This document shows positions 51,806 through 60,944 of a stretch of 64,000 nt of DNA, one piece after another. This DNA is from Bacillota bacterium (GTDB taxonomy: Bacteria > Bacillota > Clostridia > Lachnospirales > Lachnospiraceae). A model generated the notes under the pieces. The model did no database searches. It was not told the origin of the DNA and worked only from the letters and a program-made list of their open reading frames with translations. Position numbers and translations under genes: made by a program. Location: NCBI GenBank assembly GCA_023415635.1, contig JAEZJV010000079.1, positions 62,001 to 126,000 on the forward strand, written 5' to 3'. Every line of letters begins with the position of its first letter. Within the stretch, counting starts at the first letter, position 1.

Positions 51806-53794
51806 ATGAACTATAACCAATGCTGGCTGAACTACCATAAAGTACCTCAGTATAAAGATGTAAGGCTTTTAAGCAATCTCCACCTGTACTGTGAAACGAT
51901 CGAGGAAGGCTCAAGGATTATTCCAAATGCAAAGAAAGAGTTACAAAGAGCATTTTCAGGGATGCTGGGTATTGAGCTGGATACAGAGAAGCTTAAGGTA
52001 ATGACACAGACTGTGACCGATAATCTTCATAAAGAGGGCTTTATCCTGAAGGAGGAAAACGAAGAGATACATATTATCGGAAGAACAGAAACAGGGCTTT
52101 TGTATGGCGTGTATGAACTAATCCGCAAAATTGCGTCAGGTGCTTCCCTTAAGGGGATTAACCTTACAGAGTATCCGAAGAATCCGCTTCGAATGCTGAA
52201 TCACTGGGATAACGCAGACGGCAGTATTGAACGTGGATATGCAGGACATTCCTTTTTCTTTGATCAGGATGAGCTTATATTGAATGATAGGACCGTAGAC
52301 TATGCCAGGCTTGTATCCTCTGTGGGGATTAACGGTGTTGTCATCAATAATGTCAATGTACACAGCGGTGCGGCAACTAAACTGATTTCGGATGAATACC
52401 TTCCGAGCATGAAGAGGCTGGCGGATGTCTTATCCGGTTATGGAATTAAGCTTTTTGTAAGTATAAACTTTGCCTCACCTATGGAAATCGGGGGACTTTC
52501 TACCGCTGATCCCTGCGATATGGGGGTTGTCCAGTGGTGGGAGCAGTGTACTGCTAAGCTTTATCAAAATATCCCTCAGTTTGGAGGCTTCCTGGTAAAA
52601 GCGGACTCCGAAGGAAGACCCGGACCGTTTACCTACAACAGAACGCATGCTGATGGAGCCAATGTTCTGGCAAGAGCCCTCAAGCCTTATGACGGACTTC
52701 TGATCTGGCGCTGTTTTGTATATAACTGTCAGCAGGATTGGAGGGATTATAAGACTGACCGAGCAAGGGCAGCTTATGATAATTTTATCCGGCTGGATGG
52801 TCATTTTGAAGAAAATGTCATCCTTCAGATAAAGAACGGTCCGATGGATTTCCAGGTAAGGGAGCCTGTAACTCCGCTATTCGGAGGCTTAAAGAAGACC
52901 AATCAGCTGCTTGAGGTTCAAGCAGCACAGGAGTATACGGGACAGCAGAAGCATGTATGCTATCTGATCCCCATGTGGAAGGAAATATTAAGCTTCAATA
53001 CCTATGGGAAGGAGTCTGATGCGACAGTTGCGGATATCGTATCCGGCAGAACCTATGCACAGGTGAATTGTGGAATGGCGGCTGTTGCCAATACCGGTGA
53101 TGTCTTTAACTGGACAGGGCATGATCTGGCAGCAGCTAATCTGTATGGCTTTGGACGTCTTAGCTGGAATACGGAATTGACCGCCGAAGAGATTGCAAAG
53201 GAATGGATACAGCTCACATATCTGTGGAACGAAAAGGTCATGAAGGTGTTACTGGATATACTGATGAAATCCTGGCTGACCTACGAGAAATATACCTCAC
53301 CCCTTGGCATCGGCTGGATGGTGAATCCGAATAATCATTACGGGCCGAATGTGGACGGCTATGAGTATGACAGATGGGGAACCTACCACAGAGCCGACCG
53401 TAACGGTCTTGGTGTAGACCGTACTCAGGCAGGAACTGGATTTGCTTCCCAATATAATGAACCGAATGCCTCCATGTATGAGAATAAGGCGACCTGCCCT
53501 GAGGAGCTTTTATTATTCTTCCACTATATTCGCTATGACTATGTATTAAGGAGTGGGAAGACCTTGATCCAGCATATCTATGATACTCACTTTGAGGGTG
53601 TGGAAGAGGTAGAGGAAATGTGTGCAGCGTTTCAGGAGCTGACCGGATTGCTACCTGAGGATGTCGTTGACAGAATCAGTGAGAGGCTTATGCTTCAGCT
53701 TGATAGCGCTAAAGAATGGCGCGATAGAATTAATACCTATTTCTATCGTAAGTCCGGTATCGAGGATCATAGGAACAGAAAAATCTATAAATAG
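51806..53794 (+). CDS. aguA: GH67 xylan alpha-1,2-glucuronidase
   Basis: Removes (4-O-methyl-)glucuronic acid from the non-reducing xylose of aldouronic acids. The 662-residue protein has the catalytic region KADSEGRPGPFTYNRTHADGANVLARAL with the acid Glu, and IKNGPMDFQVREPVTPLFG with the Asp/Glu base pair, both typical of GH67. Full length, no signal peptide: it works on imported oligosaccharides together with GH3 and GH43 enzymes. ATG 51806 has AAGGAAATGAGG upstream. Released glucuronate would pass to the dehydrogenase encoded next. Confidence 0.95.
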   Translation: MNYNQCWLNYHKVPQYKDVRLLSNLHLYCETIEEGSRIIPNAKKELQRAFSGMLGIELDTEKLKVMTQTVTDNLHKEGFILKEENEEIHIIGRTETGLLYGVYELIRKIASGASLKGINLTEYPKNPLRMLNHWDNADGSIERGYAGHSFFFDQDELILNDRTVDYARLVSSVGINGVVINNVNVHSGAATKLISDEYLPSMKRLADVLSGYGIKLFVSINFASPMEIGGLSTADPCDMGVVQWWEQCTAKLYQNIPQFGGFLVKADSEGRPGPFTYNRTHADGANVLARALKPYDGLLIWRCFVYNCQQDWRDYKTDRARAAYDNFIRLDGHFEENVILQIKNGPMDFQVREPVTPLFGGLKKTNQLLEVQAAQEYTGQQKHVCYLIPMWKEILSFNTYGKESDATVADIVSGRTYAQVNCGMAAVANTGDVFNWTGHDLAAANLYGFGRLSWNTELTAEEIAKEWIQLTYLWNEKVMKVLLDILMKSWLTYEKYTSPLGIGWMVNPNNHYGPNVDGYEYDRWGTYHRADRNGLGVDRTQAGTGFASQYNEPNASMYENKATCPEELLLFFHYIRYDYVLRSGKTLIQHIYDTHFEGVEEVEEMCAAFQELTGLLPEDVVDRISERLMLQLDSAKEWRDRINTYFYRKSGIEDHRNRKIYK

Positions 53795-53837
53795 GATAAT
53801 TGGATTTGGATGAATTTTGGAAAGGTACTGGTGTAGT

Positions 53838-55442
53838 ATGAAGCTGCAGAATTATGATCGGACATGGATTGCTAAGGGCTATGAGTTACCTGAATATGAC
53901 AGGGCACAGCTTAGAAAAGCTACGATGGAGGAGCCTGCCTGGCTTCATTTTGGTGCAGGCAATATCTTTCGAGGCTTCCCGGCCGCAGGCTTACAGAAGC
54001 TGTTAAATGACGGCAACTACGATAAGGGTGTTATTGTAGCAGAGGGCTTCGATTATGAGATTATTGAGAAGGCTTTTCTGCCCTTTGATGATTTAAGCCT
54101 CCTGGTAGTTTTGAAGGCGAACGGCAGCATTGAGAAAAAGGTAATCGGTAGTGTCGTGGAAGCTCTGGTTGCGGACAGTGACAGAACTGCACAGTGGAAT
54201 CGCTTGAAGGAAATCTTTACGAAGCCGTCCCTTCAAATGATAAGCTTTACAATTACTGAAAAGGGATACAGTCTCTTGAATTTTAAGGGAGATTTTCAGG
54301 GAGCAGTTCTTGAGGATATTAAGAATGGACCTGAGAAACCCAGCCACATTATGGGAAAGGTTACGGCTCTTCTCTATGAAAGATATCTTGAGGGCGGTGC
54401 TCCCATTGCCCTGGTCAGTATGGATAACTGTTCCCATAACGGAGATAAGCTCTTCAAAGCTGTTGAGACATATGCAAAGCATTGGGCCGGTAACGGCTTT
54501 ATAAAGGAAGGCTTTCTTGCCTACATCACCGATGATAAGAGGGTATCCTTTCCATGGAGTATGATTGATAAGATTACTCCGAGACCGGATGATAAGGTGA
54601 AGCAGATTCTGGAGGAGGACGGCTTCGAGGATACTGACTTAATCATCACAGGCAAGAACACCTACACGGCCGCTTTTGTCAATGCAGAGGAGACAGAGTA
54701 TCTGGTGATTGAGGATTGCTTCCCGAACGGAAGGCCGCCCTTTGAAAAAGCAGGGTTTATCTTTACCGACAGAGAGACGGTAGATAAGGTAGAAAGAATG
54801 AAGGTATGTACCTGCCTTAACCCGCTTCACACAGCACTTGCAATCTTTGGCTGCCTTTTGTCTTATAGGACGATTTGGCAGGAGATGAGAGACGAGGAGC
54901 TGGTGAAGCTGGTAGAGAAGATTGGATATATTGAGGGAATGCCGGTTGTCGTGAATCCCGGAGTTTTAAATCCTAAGGAATTCATCACAGCTGTACTCGA
55001 ACGACGTCTGCCGAATCCCTTTATGCCGGATACACCCCAACGTATCGCAACAGATACTTCACAGAAGCTGCCAATTCGTTTCGGTGAGACCATCAAGGCT
55101 TACCGAGCAAGTAATGAGCTGAAGGTGACAGATTTAACCTTCATTCCATTGGTGCTTGCTGGCTGGTGCAGATATCTGATGGGTGTGGATGATAACGGAG
55201 AGGAGTTCACGCCCAGTCCCGATCCGTTGTTGACTAAAGTACAGGAGTATATTCAGGGAATCAGGCTTGGAGATAGGTCGCTTCCTAAGGATGTACTGAA
55301 GCCAATCCTGTCCGACGCCAGGATCTTTGCAGTAAACCTTTATGAGGTTGGACTTGGCGGGAAGGTGGAAGATATGTTCCTGGAGCTGATTGCAGGAAAG
55401 GGTGCTGTCAGAAGTACCCTGAAGAAGTATCTAAACTCTTAA
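53838..55442 (+). CDS. uxuB: Mannitol dehydrogenase-family enzyme, probable D-fructuronate reductase
   Basis: A 534-residue NAD(P)-dependent polyol/uronate dehydrogenase. It has the N-terminal nucleotide fold (LHFGAGNIFRGFPAAGL, about 37-53), SMDNCSHNGDKL, FPWSMIDKITPRP and a C-terminal catalytic region (LNPLHTALAIFGCL with the Lys/Asn/His set expected of the family). Placed directly after the alpha-glucuronidase, it most likely reduces fructuronate to mannonate in glucuronate breakdown. I chose ATG 53838 with GGAAAGG upstream; TTG 53817 lies at the end of that purine run. Related mannonate and tagaturonate enzymes cannot be excluded. Confidence 0.85.
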   Translation: MKLQNYDRTWIAKGYELPEYDRAQLRKATMEEPAWLHFGAGNIFRGFPAAGLQKLLNDGNYDKGVIVAEGFDYEIIEKAFLPFDDLSLLVVLKANGSIEKKVIGSVVEALVADSDRTAQWNRLKEIFTKPSLQMISFTITEKGYSLLNFKGDFQGAVLEDIKNGPEKPSHIMGKVTALLYERYLEGGAPIALVSMDNCSHNGDKLFKAVETYAKHWAGNGFIKEGFLAYITDDKRVSFPWSMIDKITPRPDDKVKQILEEDGFEDTDLIITGKNTYTAAFVNAEETEYLVIEDCFPNGRPPFEKAGFIFTDRETVDKVERMKVCTCLNPLHTALAIFGCLLSYRTIWQEMRDEELVKLVEKIGYIEGMPVVVNPGVLNPKEFITAVLERRLPNPFMPDTPQRIATDTSQKLPIRFGETIKAYRASNELKVTDLTFIPLVLAGWCRYLMGVDDNGEEFTPSPDPLLTKVQEYIQGIRLGDRSLPKDVLKPILSDARIFAVNLYEVGLGGKVEDMFLELIAGKGAVRSTLKKYLNS

Positions 55443-55462
55443 GGCTTCTCATATTCATACTG

Positions 55463-55537
55463 AAAGCTGCTGTAATAATCATATCAATTCTGACTCATTC
55501 ATTAGCGATTGATATTGGTTAGGACAGCAGCTTTTTT
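55463..55537 (+). terminator. Terminator after uxuB
   Basis: AAAGCTGCTGT (55463-55473) pairs with ACAGCAGCTTT (55524-55534), with an inner ATATCAAT/ATTGATAT stem, then six T. Confidence 0.85.
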
Positions 55538-55546
55538 GTTCAGGGG

Positions 55547-55575
55547 TTGTCGAATTGTCATAGAGATAGTATAAT
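55547..55575 (+). promoter_or_regulatory. Promoter of two-component operon
   Basis: TTGTCG (55547-55552), 17-base spacer, TATAAT (55570-55575). About 40 bases before the response regulator ATG at 55616. Confidence 0.65.
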
Positions 55576-55615
55576 TTGGTAGAAGAGAGACAGGAAAGGA
55601 GGAGGAAAGCTTATT

Positions 55616-56332
55616 ATGGATACGATCTTGATCATAGAGGATGACGAAGGACTGAGCAGGGGAATCTGCTTTGCCTTAACCAAGGAAAATTATAATATAC
55701 TTTCAGCTACCTCCTTGAGTCAGGGTAAGCAGTATATACATAGTAATAAACCGGATCTGATCCTGTTGGATATCAACCTTCCTGACGGTGACGGGTATTC
55801 CTTTTGTAAGGAAATCAGGGAAGAAATCAATGCACCTATTATCATACTGACCGCACGGGATTTAGAGACAGATCAGATCATCGGGCTCTCGGTAGGGGCA
55901 GATGATTATATCACAAAGCCCTTCTCCTTATCGGTATTAAAGGCCAGGATCGCAGCACAGCTTCGAAGAATACAACTGCTGAAGGAGGAAGCCTCCCAGA
56001 CAAAGCATCAATGGCTTACATCAGCGAATATCCGCCTATGCAAGGATAACTGCAAGGTCTATAAAAATGAGTCAGAGGTGGAACTTAGCGTTACGGAATA
56101 CCGTCTTCTCAAGCTCTTTTTGGAGCATCAGGGACAGCTTCTTTTAAAGGAACAGATTTTAGAAGCAGTTTGGGATACGTCGGGCAATTTTGTAGATGAA
56201 AATACCCTGCCGGTTAATATCAGACGCCTTCGCAAGAAGCTGGAGAAGGAACCCTCGAAACCGACGCTGATCAAGACTATCCACGGGATGGGATATATTT
56301 GGACAGAAGGAGCAGAAAGAGATGAAGACTAG
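55616..56332 (+). CDS. OmpR-family response regulator (Bce-like)
   Basis: A 238-residue response regulator. The receiver domain has acidic pocket EDDEG, phospho-acceptor Asp in PDLILLDINLPDGDG (about 53) and Lys in YITKPFS. The OmpR winged helix has DENTLPVNIRRLRKKLE. The ATG has GGAGGAAAG upstream. It overlaps the kinase gene by 11 bases. The next transporter gene has a TTACA-N4-TGTAA site, the known type for BceR-like regulators, which supports a Bce-like role in antimicrobial-peptide sensing. Confidence 0.93.
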   Translation: MDTILIIEDDEGLSRGICFALTKENYNILSATSLSQGKQYIHSNKPDLILLDINLPDGDGYSFCKEIREEINAPIIILTARDLETDQIIGLSVGADDYITKPFSLSVLKARIAAQLRRIQLLKEEASQTKHQWLTSANIRLCKDNCKVYKNESEVELSVTEYRLLKLFLEHQGQLLLKEQILEAVWDTSGNFVDENTLPVNIRRLRKKLEKEPSKPTLIKTIHGMGYIWTEGAERDED

Positions 56333-57242
56333 TCTTATTCTGGCAATGATAGCAATCGGAGTATGTCTTGTGACTGTCATAGGTTGCTGGTGCTATTTAA
56401 ATCATACCCTGAATAAAATTTCGCAGATCATCTCTGATTATATTATGCACAGAAGATTTGAAGCATGTGATATCGAGGAGACCAGAGAATCAAAGCTGGT
56501 AAGCCAGCTTAGGCAGTTGATCTCTATCGCTGATCATGAAGCAAGGCTTGCAAAAGAAGAGAAGGAGGCAATCTCCCATCTGGTTTCTGATCTATCCCAT
56601 CAGTTGAAGACACCACTTGCCAATATCTCAATGTATAACCAGCTCTTAAGGGAAACCTCTCTTTCCGAGGAGGAGAGACAGGAATTTCTACTCCGTACCA
56701 AAGAGCAGGTGACTAAGATGGAATGGTTTATGCAGATGCTTCTTAAGACCTCCCGTCTGGAAATCGGAATGATTGAATTTGAGGTTACTCAAAATGATAT
56801 AAAGAAGACCATTGCTGATGGAATTAGTGCGGTATATGCACAGGCAGAAAGAAAGAATATTCGTATCTGCACAGAAGAATTTGAGGATAGAAAGCTGTTG
56901 CATAATCCGAAATGGACTGCTGAGGCGATTGCCAACATCCTGGAAAATGCAGTAAAATATTCTCCCGAAGGAAGCGAGATTACAATCCGTCTGGAGCAAT
57001 TGGAATTATATACAAGACTGGAGATCAGAGATCAGGGTATCGGAATCGCAGCGGAGGAGCTGAACCTTATATTTCATCGATTCTATCGGAGTAAAAGCGT
57101 AGAACAGAAGGAGGGCTCCGGTTTGGGTCTTTATCTGGCACAGCTAATTCTTTCTAAACAGGGAGGTTATATTACAGCTTCCTCAGTACCGGGCGTGGGA
57201 AGCTGCTTTTCCGTGTATCTGCAGAAGGTTGTGCAGAAATAG
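56322..57242 (+). CDS. Histidine kinase with one membrane helix (Bce-like)
   Basis: A 306-residue kinase with one N-terminal membrane helix (about 3-24) and no extracellular sensor. The dimerisation domain has LSHQLKTPLANISMYN (H box, about 92), followed by N box NILENAVKYSP and the G boxes DQGIGIA and GSGLGLYLAQ. Kinases of this minimal type sense through a partner ABC transporter (BceS-like systems usually have two helices and no large loop). Here the partner is encoded next. The gene overlaps the regulator gene. Confidence 0.92.
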   Translation: MKTSLILAMIAIGVCLVTVIGCWCYLNHTLNKISQIISDYIMHRRFEACDIEETRESKLVSQLRQLISIADHEARLAKEEKEAISHLVSDLSHQLKTPLANISMYNQLLRETSLSEEERQEFLLRTKEQVTKMEWFMQMLLKTSRLEIGMIEFEVTQNDIKKTIADGISAVYAQAERKNIRICTEEFEDRKLLHNPKWTAEAIANILENAVKYSPEGSEITIRLEQLELYTRLEIRDQGIGIAAEELNLIFHRFYRSKSVEQKEGSGLGLYLAQLILSKQGGYITASSVPGVGSCFSVYLQKVVQK

Positions 57243-57294
57243 AGACAGGCGTTAGATTGAAACAAGAGATTATATGTGGATAGTTATGAGGTTC

Positions 57295-57308
57295 TTACAA
57301 AAGTGTAA
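57295..57308 (+). promoter_or_regulatory. Candidate BceR-type operator within a hairpin
   Basis: TTACA-AAAG-TGTAA matches the TnACA-N4-TGTAA consensus of BceR-like regulators. It is the core of a longer inverted repeat AGGTTCTTACA/TGTAAGAACCT (57289-57314) that also looks like a terminator with TTTACTTTTTT after it. It lies about 190 bases before the transporter ATG. Confidence 0.65.
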
Positions 57309-57346
57309 GAACCTTTTACTTTTTTGTCAGCAAGCTGTAAGAAGGG

Positions 57347-57367
57347 ACTGATATGATAATTATCAGT
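57347..57367 (+). promoter_or_regulatory. Inverted repeat ACTGATA-N7-TATCAGT upstream of transporter
   Basis: Perfect 7-bp arms 7 bases apart, overlapping a TATGAT/GATAAT -10-like stretch. Possible second regulator site or promoter element. Confidence 0.4.
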
Positions 57368-57498
57368 AGGACATAAAAATAGGAGAATAATTCTGAAAAG
57401 AGTAGAATTATTCTATGATTTGAGATGCCGTGATATGGTATTTAGTCTGTAAGTAGGTTGATGTGTTATAGGCCGCCGAGCGGCAGATGGAGGTAAAA

Positions 57499-58197
57499 AT
57501 GAGTATCTTAACAGTAAATGGTCTGAAAAAATTCTATCAAAAAGAGCCGAATCTGGTAAAAGCACTGGACGGGGTGGATATTGCAATTGAAGAGGGAGAG
57601 TTCGTTGCAGTGGTTGGAAGTTCCGGAAGCGGGAAATCCACTTTGCTTTATATGCTGGGAGGACTTGATTATCCCACTGAGGGATCAGTCAAGGTACGCG
57701 GCAGAGAGCTATCCGGCTTTACGGATAATGAGCTTACGATCTTCCGCCGCAGGAACATTGGGTTTGTCTTTCAGAATTATAATCTTGTACCCATTCTTAA
57801 TGTATACGAGAATATCGTACTTCCAATCGAACTGGACGGCAACAAGGTAGATGATGAATACGTTGGAGAGATATTGAAGACCCTGGGAATAGAGGATAAG
57901 AAATATAATATGCCGAACCAATTATCCGGCGGACAGCAGCAAAGAGTCGCCATAGCGAGAGCTCTGGCGACAAAACCTTCAATTATCCTGGCGGATGAGC
58001 CCACGGGAAATCTTGATTCGAAAACCTCCCTGGAGGTTGTGGGTCTATTAAAGACAACAGGTAGAAAGTTCAATCAGACGATTGTCATGATTACCCATAA
58101 TGAAGCCCTTGCTCAGCTGTGCGACAGGATCCTCCACATAGAGGATGGGAAGCTTTTATCTCCATCCCGGAAAGGCGGGAGGATAGATGAGAAATAA
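57499..58197 (+). CDS. ABC transporter ATP-binding protein (MacB/Bce type)
   Basis: A 232-residue ATPase of the MacB/LolD type: Walker A GSSGSGKST (about 39-47), Q-loop FVFQNYNLVPILNVYEN, signature LSGGQQQRVAIARA, Walker B IILADEPTGNLD and the His switch ITHN. ATG 57499 has GGAGG 5 bases before it; ATG 57487 is within that site. It overlaps the permease gene by 11 bases. With the upstream kinase and regulator it forms a Bce-like peptide-antibiotic sensing and detoxification module (inference). Confidence 0.94.
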   Translation: MSILTVNGLKKFYQKEPNLVKALDGVDIAIEEGEFVAVVGSSGSGKSTLLYMLGGLDYPTEGSVKVRGRELSGFTDNELTIFRRRNIGFVFQNYNLVPILNVYENIVLPIELDGNKVDDEYVGEILKTLGIEDKKYNMPNQLSGGQQQRVAIARALATKPSIILADEPTGNLDSKTSLEVVGLLKTTGRKFNQTIVMITHNEALAQLCDRILHIEDGKLLSPSRKGGRIDEK

Positions 58198-60817
58198 CAA
58201 TAAAAAGGTAATTCGTAAGCTTTCTGACCGGAGTCTGAGAAAAAACCGTATGAGCAATTCCTTTGTTCTTGTTGCTATCATACTAACCTCAATTTTATTT
58301 ACTACACTGTTCTCTCTCGGTTCTGGATTGCTGCAGATCACCGAGGAGCAGACCATGCGGCAGATCGGGACCAGAGGACATGCGGGGCTTAAAAACGTCA
58401 CCCGGGAGCAATATGAGAAAATCACGTCACATCCTATGGTCAGAGAGCACAGCTATAACATACTTCTAGGGGTGGCAACTAATACCGAGTTAGCCAAACG
58501 AAGTACCGAGATCAGGTATACTGAGGCAAAAGATTTGGAGTATGGTTTTGTAAGGCTTGAGGAAGGGCGGCTTCCCGAGAAGGAGGATGAAATCCTGGTG
58601 GATACCGCTGTCATGGATATGCTGGGAGTACCGCATGAGCTGGGAGCAAAGATAACCTTACGCTTTTCCTTTCTTGATAAGACCATAGCAGATACCTTTA
58701 CTGTATGTGGCTGGTATGTTACTGATATGATCGCCGCAGCCAGTCAGGTATATATCGCCCGGGAGTATCTGGATAGAATATCACAGGGTTATACGGAAGA
58801 GGACTTTGTAAAACGCTATGAAGATCACGGGATCGGTGCCGGGTTGCTTCAGGGTACCCTGATGTTTGCCAATTCACGAGATATAGAAGAAAGGGTTCGT
58901 ACTATAATTACCGATAGCGGCTTTTCACCAGAGGAGATTGAGTATGGGATTAACTGGGCTTATCTTGCGGAAGCAGGCAGGGATATAGATACCTTCAGCA
59001 GCGCCATCATTGTGGTGGTTTTTCTGGTAATTATGCTGACAGGATACCTGATTATCTATAATATCTTCCGGATTTCCATTGCTGGAGATATCCGATTTTA
59101 CGGTCTGATTAAGACCATCGGAGCCACAAAGAAGCAGATCAAAGCGCTGGTGATGAGACAGGCAGTCCTGTTGTCTGTGATCGGCATTCCGATAGGACTT
59201 GTTCTTGGCTTTGGGATAGGCAATCTTGCTGTACCTCTACTTCTCTCTGCGATGGAAACAATGAGTACCGTGGGCTTTCACCTGAATGCCAATCCATATA
59301 TATTCCTGTTTTCAGCCTTATTTACTCTGGTGACGATCTATATCAGCTGTAGAAAACCGGGAAGAATTGCCGGAAGTGTATCTCCGGTCGAGGCAGCGAA
59401 ATACTCTGAAAAGAATATTGTGAAGAGAAGAATGAAGCATACAATGCATGGAGCAAAAATCTATGCGATGGCATTTGCTAACTTAAAGCGTAGCGGCAGA
59501 AGAACTGTGGTTACAATTCTATCACTATCTTTAAGTATCATCCTGCTGACAGAGGTAATCACCTTTACGAAAAGCTTCAGTATGGACAGATACTTAGAAG
59601 CCATGCTGACCGGGGATTTTATGATTAGCTCCATTTCGCTGACGAACCATCAGGTGGATTATGATTTGACCCTGCCGGAGGAATTTTACCGTTCTGCAAG
59701 CAGTCAGGAGGGGATAGAAAAGTCCGCCCGCATGTATACAACCAAGCAAAAGGTCAATCACTTGTTATCGAAAGCTGCATCAAAGAAATATCAGGAGTTA
59801 TACGAACAGGGAGTTCTTGAAACCGATGCAGGAAAGTCTTACTCCAAAGAAGAAGAGATTCAGAAGGTGATTCGAGAGAATGAACCAATCGTGGAGACGA
59901 GATATTCCTATGAGGAGATATTGCTGGATAAGCTTAAGATTGTAGATGGAAGCTTTGATCCTGAGAAATTTAAGACGGGGAATTATGTCCTGCTGGCGCT
60001 TTATCCGGATAGGAAGGAAACCTATTATAAGCCGGGAGATAAGATTGGGCTTCAGTATCATACTTCAGACTCAAAGAAAGTAATGAAGTATTACAATAAC
60101 GGACAGATTTCCAGAGATGTCTGGACCAATGACAAAACCAAGGAGTATGAGGTTATGGCAATTGTGGAGCTTTCGTCCAGCATGACAACGAGACGATATT
60201 CCAAGGACTGTCTTACGACAGTACTGCCTCTGAAGGAGTTTAAAGAATTGCAGGGAGACGATGCCTATTGCTTTACTGCTTCCTTCTGGGTTAAGGATGA
60301 AAAGGAGAAGGCTTTCTTAGAGTATCTAAAGAATTATACGACAAAGATTGATCCCAATACGGATTATGCTTCTAAAGAGACCTTTCGGCAGGAGCTCACC
60401 TCCATGACAAGGGCGATCAGTATCATAGGGAGAGTGCTAAGCTTTATCATCGGCTTGATCGGGCTGCTCAATTTTATCAATACCATGCTGACCAATGTAA
60501 TTATGAGAAAGCGGGAGCTGACTATGCTGCAAAGTATCGGATTGACGAATCAACAGCTTAGAAGAATGCTAATCTATGAGGGCAGCTATTATATTCTTCT
60601 GACTGCAATCATCAGCCTCCTGGTCGGTTCTGCTCTGTCCTTATCAGTGATTAAGGCTTTAGAGAATGTGGTGGCATACTTTAATTATCAGTTTACCGTA
60701 TTACCGTATGTTGTGGTACTGCCGGTCTTTTTCATCCTCGGAATGCTTGTTCCAGGGATTGCTTATCAGAGGGTGAATAAGCTCAGCATCGTAGAACGAC
60801 TAAGGGATACAGAGTAA
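58187..60817 (+). CDS. FtsX-family ABC permease, Bce-like partner
   Basis: A 876-residue permease. Helices are visible at about 25-48, 265-290, 325-345, 375-395, 440-462, 745-770, 800-820 and 845-865, arranged as two FtsX halves. The extracytoplasmic part between helices 1 and 2 is about 215 residues and that between helices 5 and 6 about 280. BceB proteins have a large loop near the end of a ten-helix chain and are about 650 residues, so this is larger and more MacB/YtrF-like. Together with the one-helix kinase it may act as both sensor and transporter. Substrate unknown. Confidence 0.88.
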   Translation: MRNNNKKVIRKLSDRSLRKNRMSNSFVLVAIILTSILFTTLFSLGSGLLQITEEQTMRQIGTRGHAGLKNVTREQYEKITSHPMVREHSYNILLGVATNTELAKRSTEIRYTEAKDLEYGFVRLEEGRLPEKEDEILVDTAVMDMLGVPHELGAKITLRFSFLDKTIADTFTVCGWYVTDMIAAASQVYIAREYLDRISQGYTEEDFVKRYEDHGIGAGLLQGTLMFANSRDIEERVRTIITDSGFSPEEIEYGINWAYLAEAGRDIDTFSSAIIVVVFLVIMLTGYLIIYNIFRISIAGDIRFYGLIKTIGATKKQIKALVMRQAVLLSVIGIPIGLVLGFGIGNLAVPLLLSAMETMSTVGFHLNANPYIFLFSALFTLVTIYISCRKPGRIAGSVSPVEAAKYSEKNIVKRRMKHTMHGAKIYAMAFANLKRSGRRTVVTILSLSLSIILLTEVITFTKSFSMDRYLEAMLTGDFMISSISLTNHQVDYDLTLPEEFYRSASSQEGIEKSARMYTTKQKVNHLLSKAASKKYQELYEQGVLETDAGKSYSKEEEIQKVIRENEPIVETRYSYEEILLDKLKIVDGSFDPEKFKTGNYVLLALYPDRKETYYKPGDKIGLQYHTSDSKKVMKYYNNGQISRDVWTNDKTKEYEVMAIVELSSSMTTRRYSKDCLTTVLPLKEFKELQGDDAYCFTASFWVKDEKEKAFLEYLKNYTTKIDPNTDYASKETFRQELTSMTRAISIIGRVLSFIIGLIGLLNFINTMLTNVIMRKRELTMLQSIGLTNQQLRRMLIYEGSYYILLTAIISLLVGSALSLSVIKALENVVAYFNYQFTVLPYVVVLPVFFILGMLVPGIAYQRVNKLSIVERLRDTE

Positions 60818-60830
60818 ATTCCTCATACAG

Positions 60831-60883
60831 GTTGACGGACATCTTACTGCTAGTTTTACAAATTCAGTAATCTGTCCGTCAAC
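60831..60883. terminator. Bidirectional hairpin between convergent genes
   Basis: GTTGACGGACA (60831-60841) pairs perfectly with TGTCCGTCAAC (60873-60883), with an inner TTACTG/CAGTAA stem. No T-run on either side. Confidence 0.6.
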
Positions 60884-60944
60884 AGTGCATTATAGCTTCC
60901 AATAATACGATACAACAGCCCTATATCAGATTGAGAGCTTTAAT

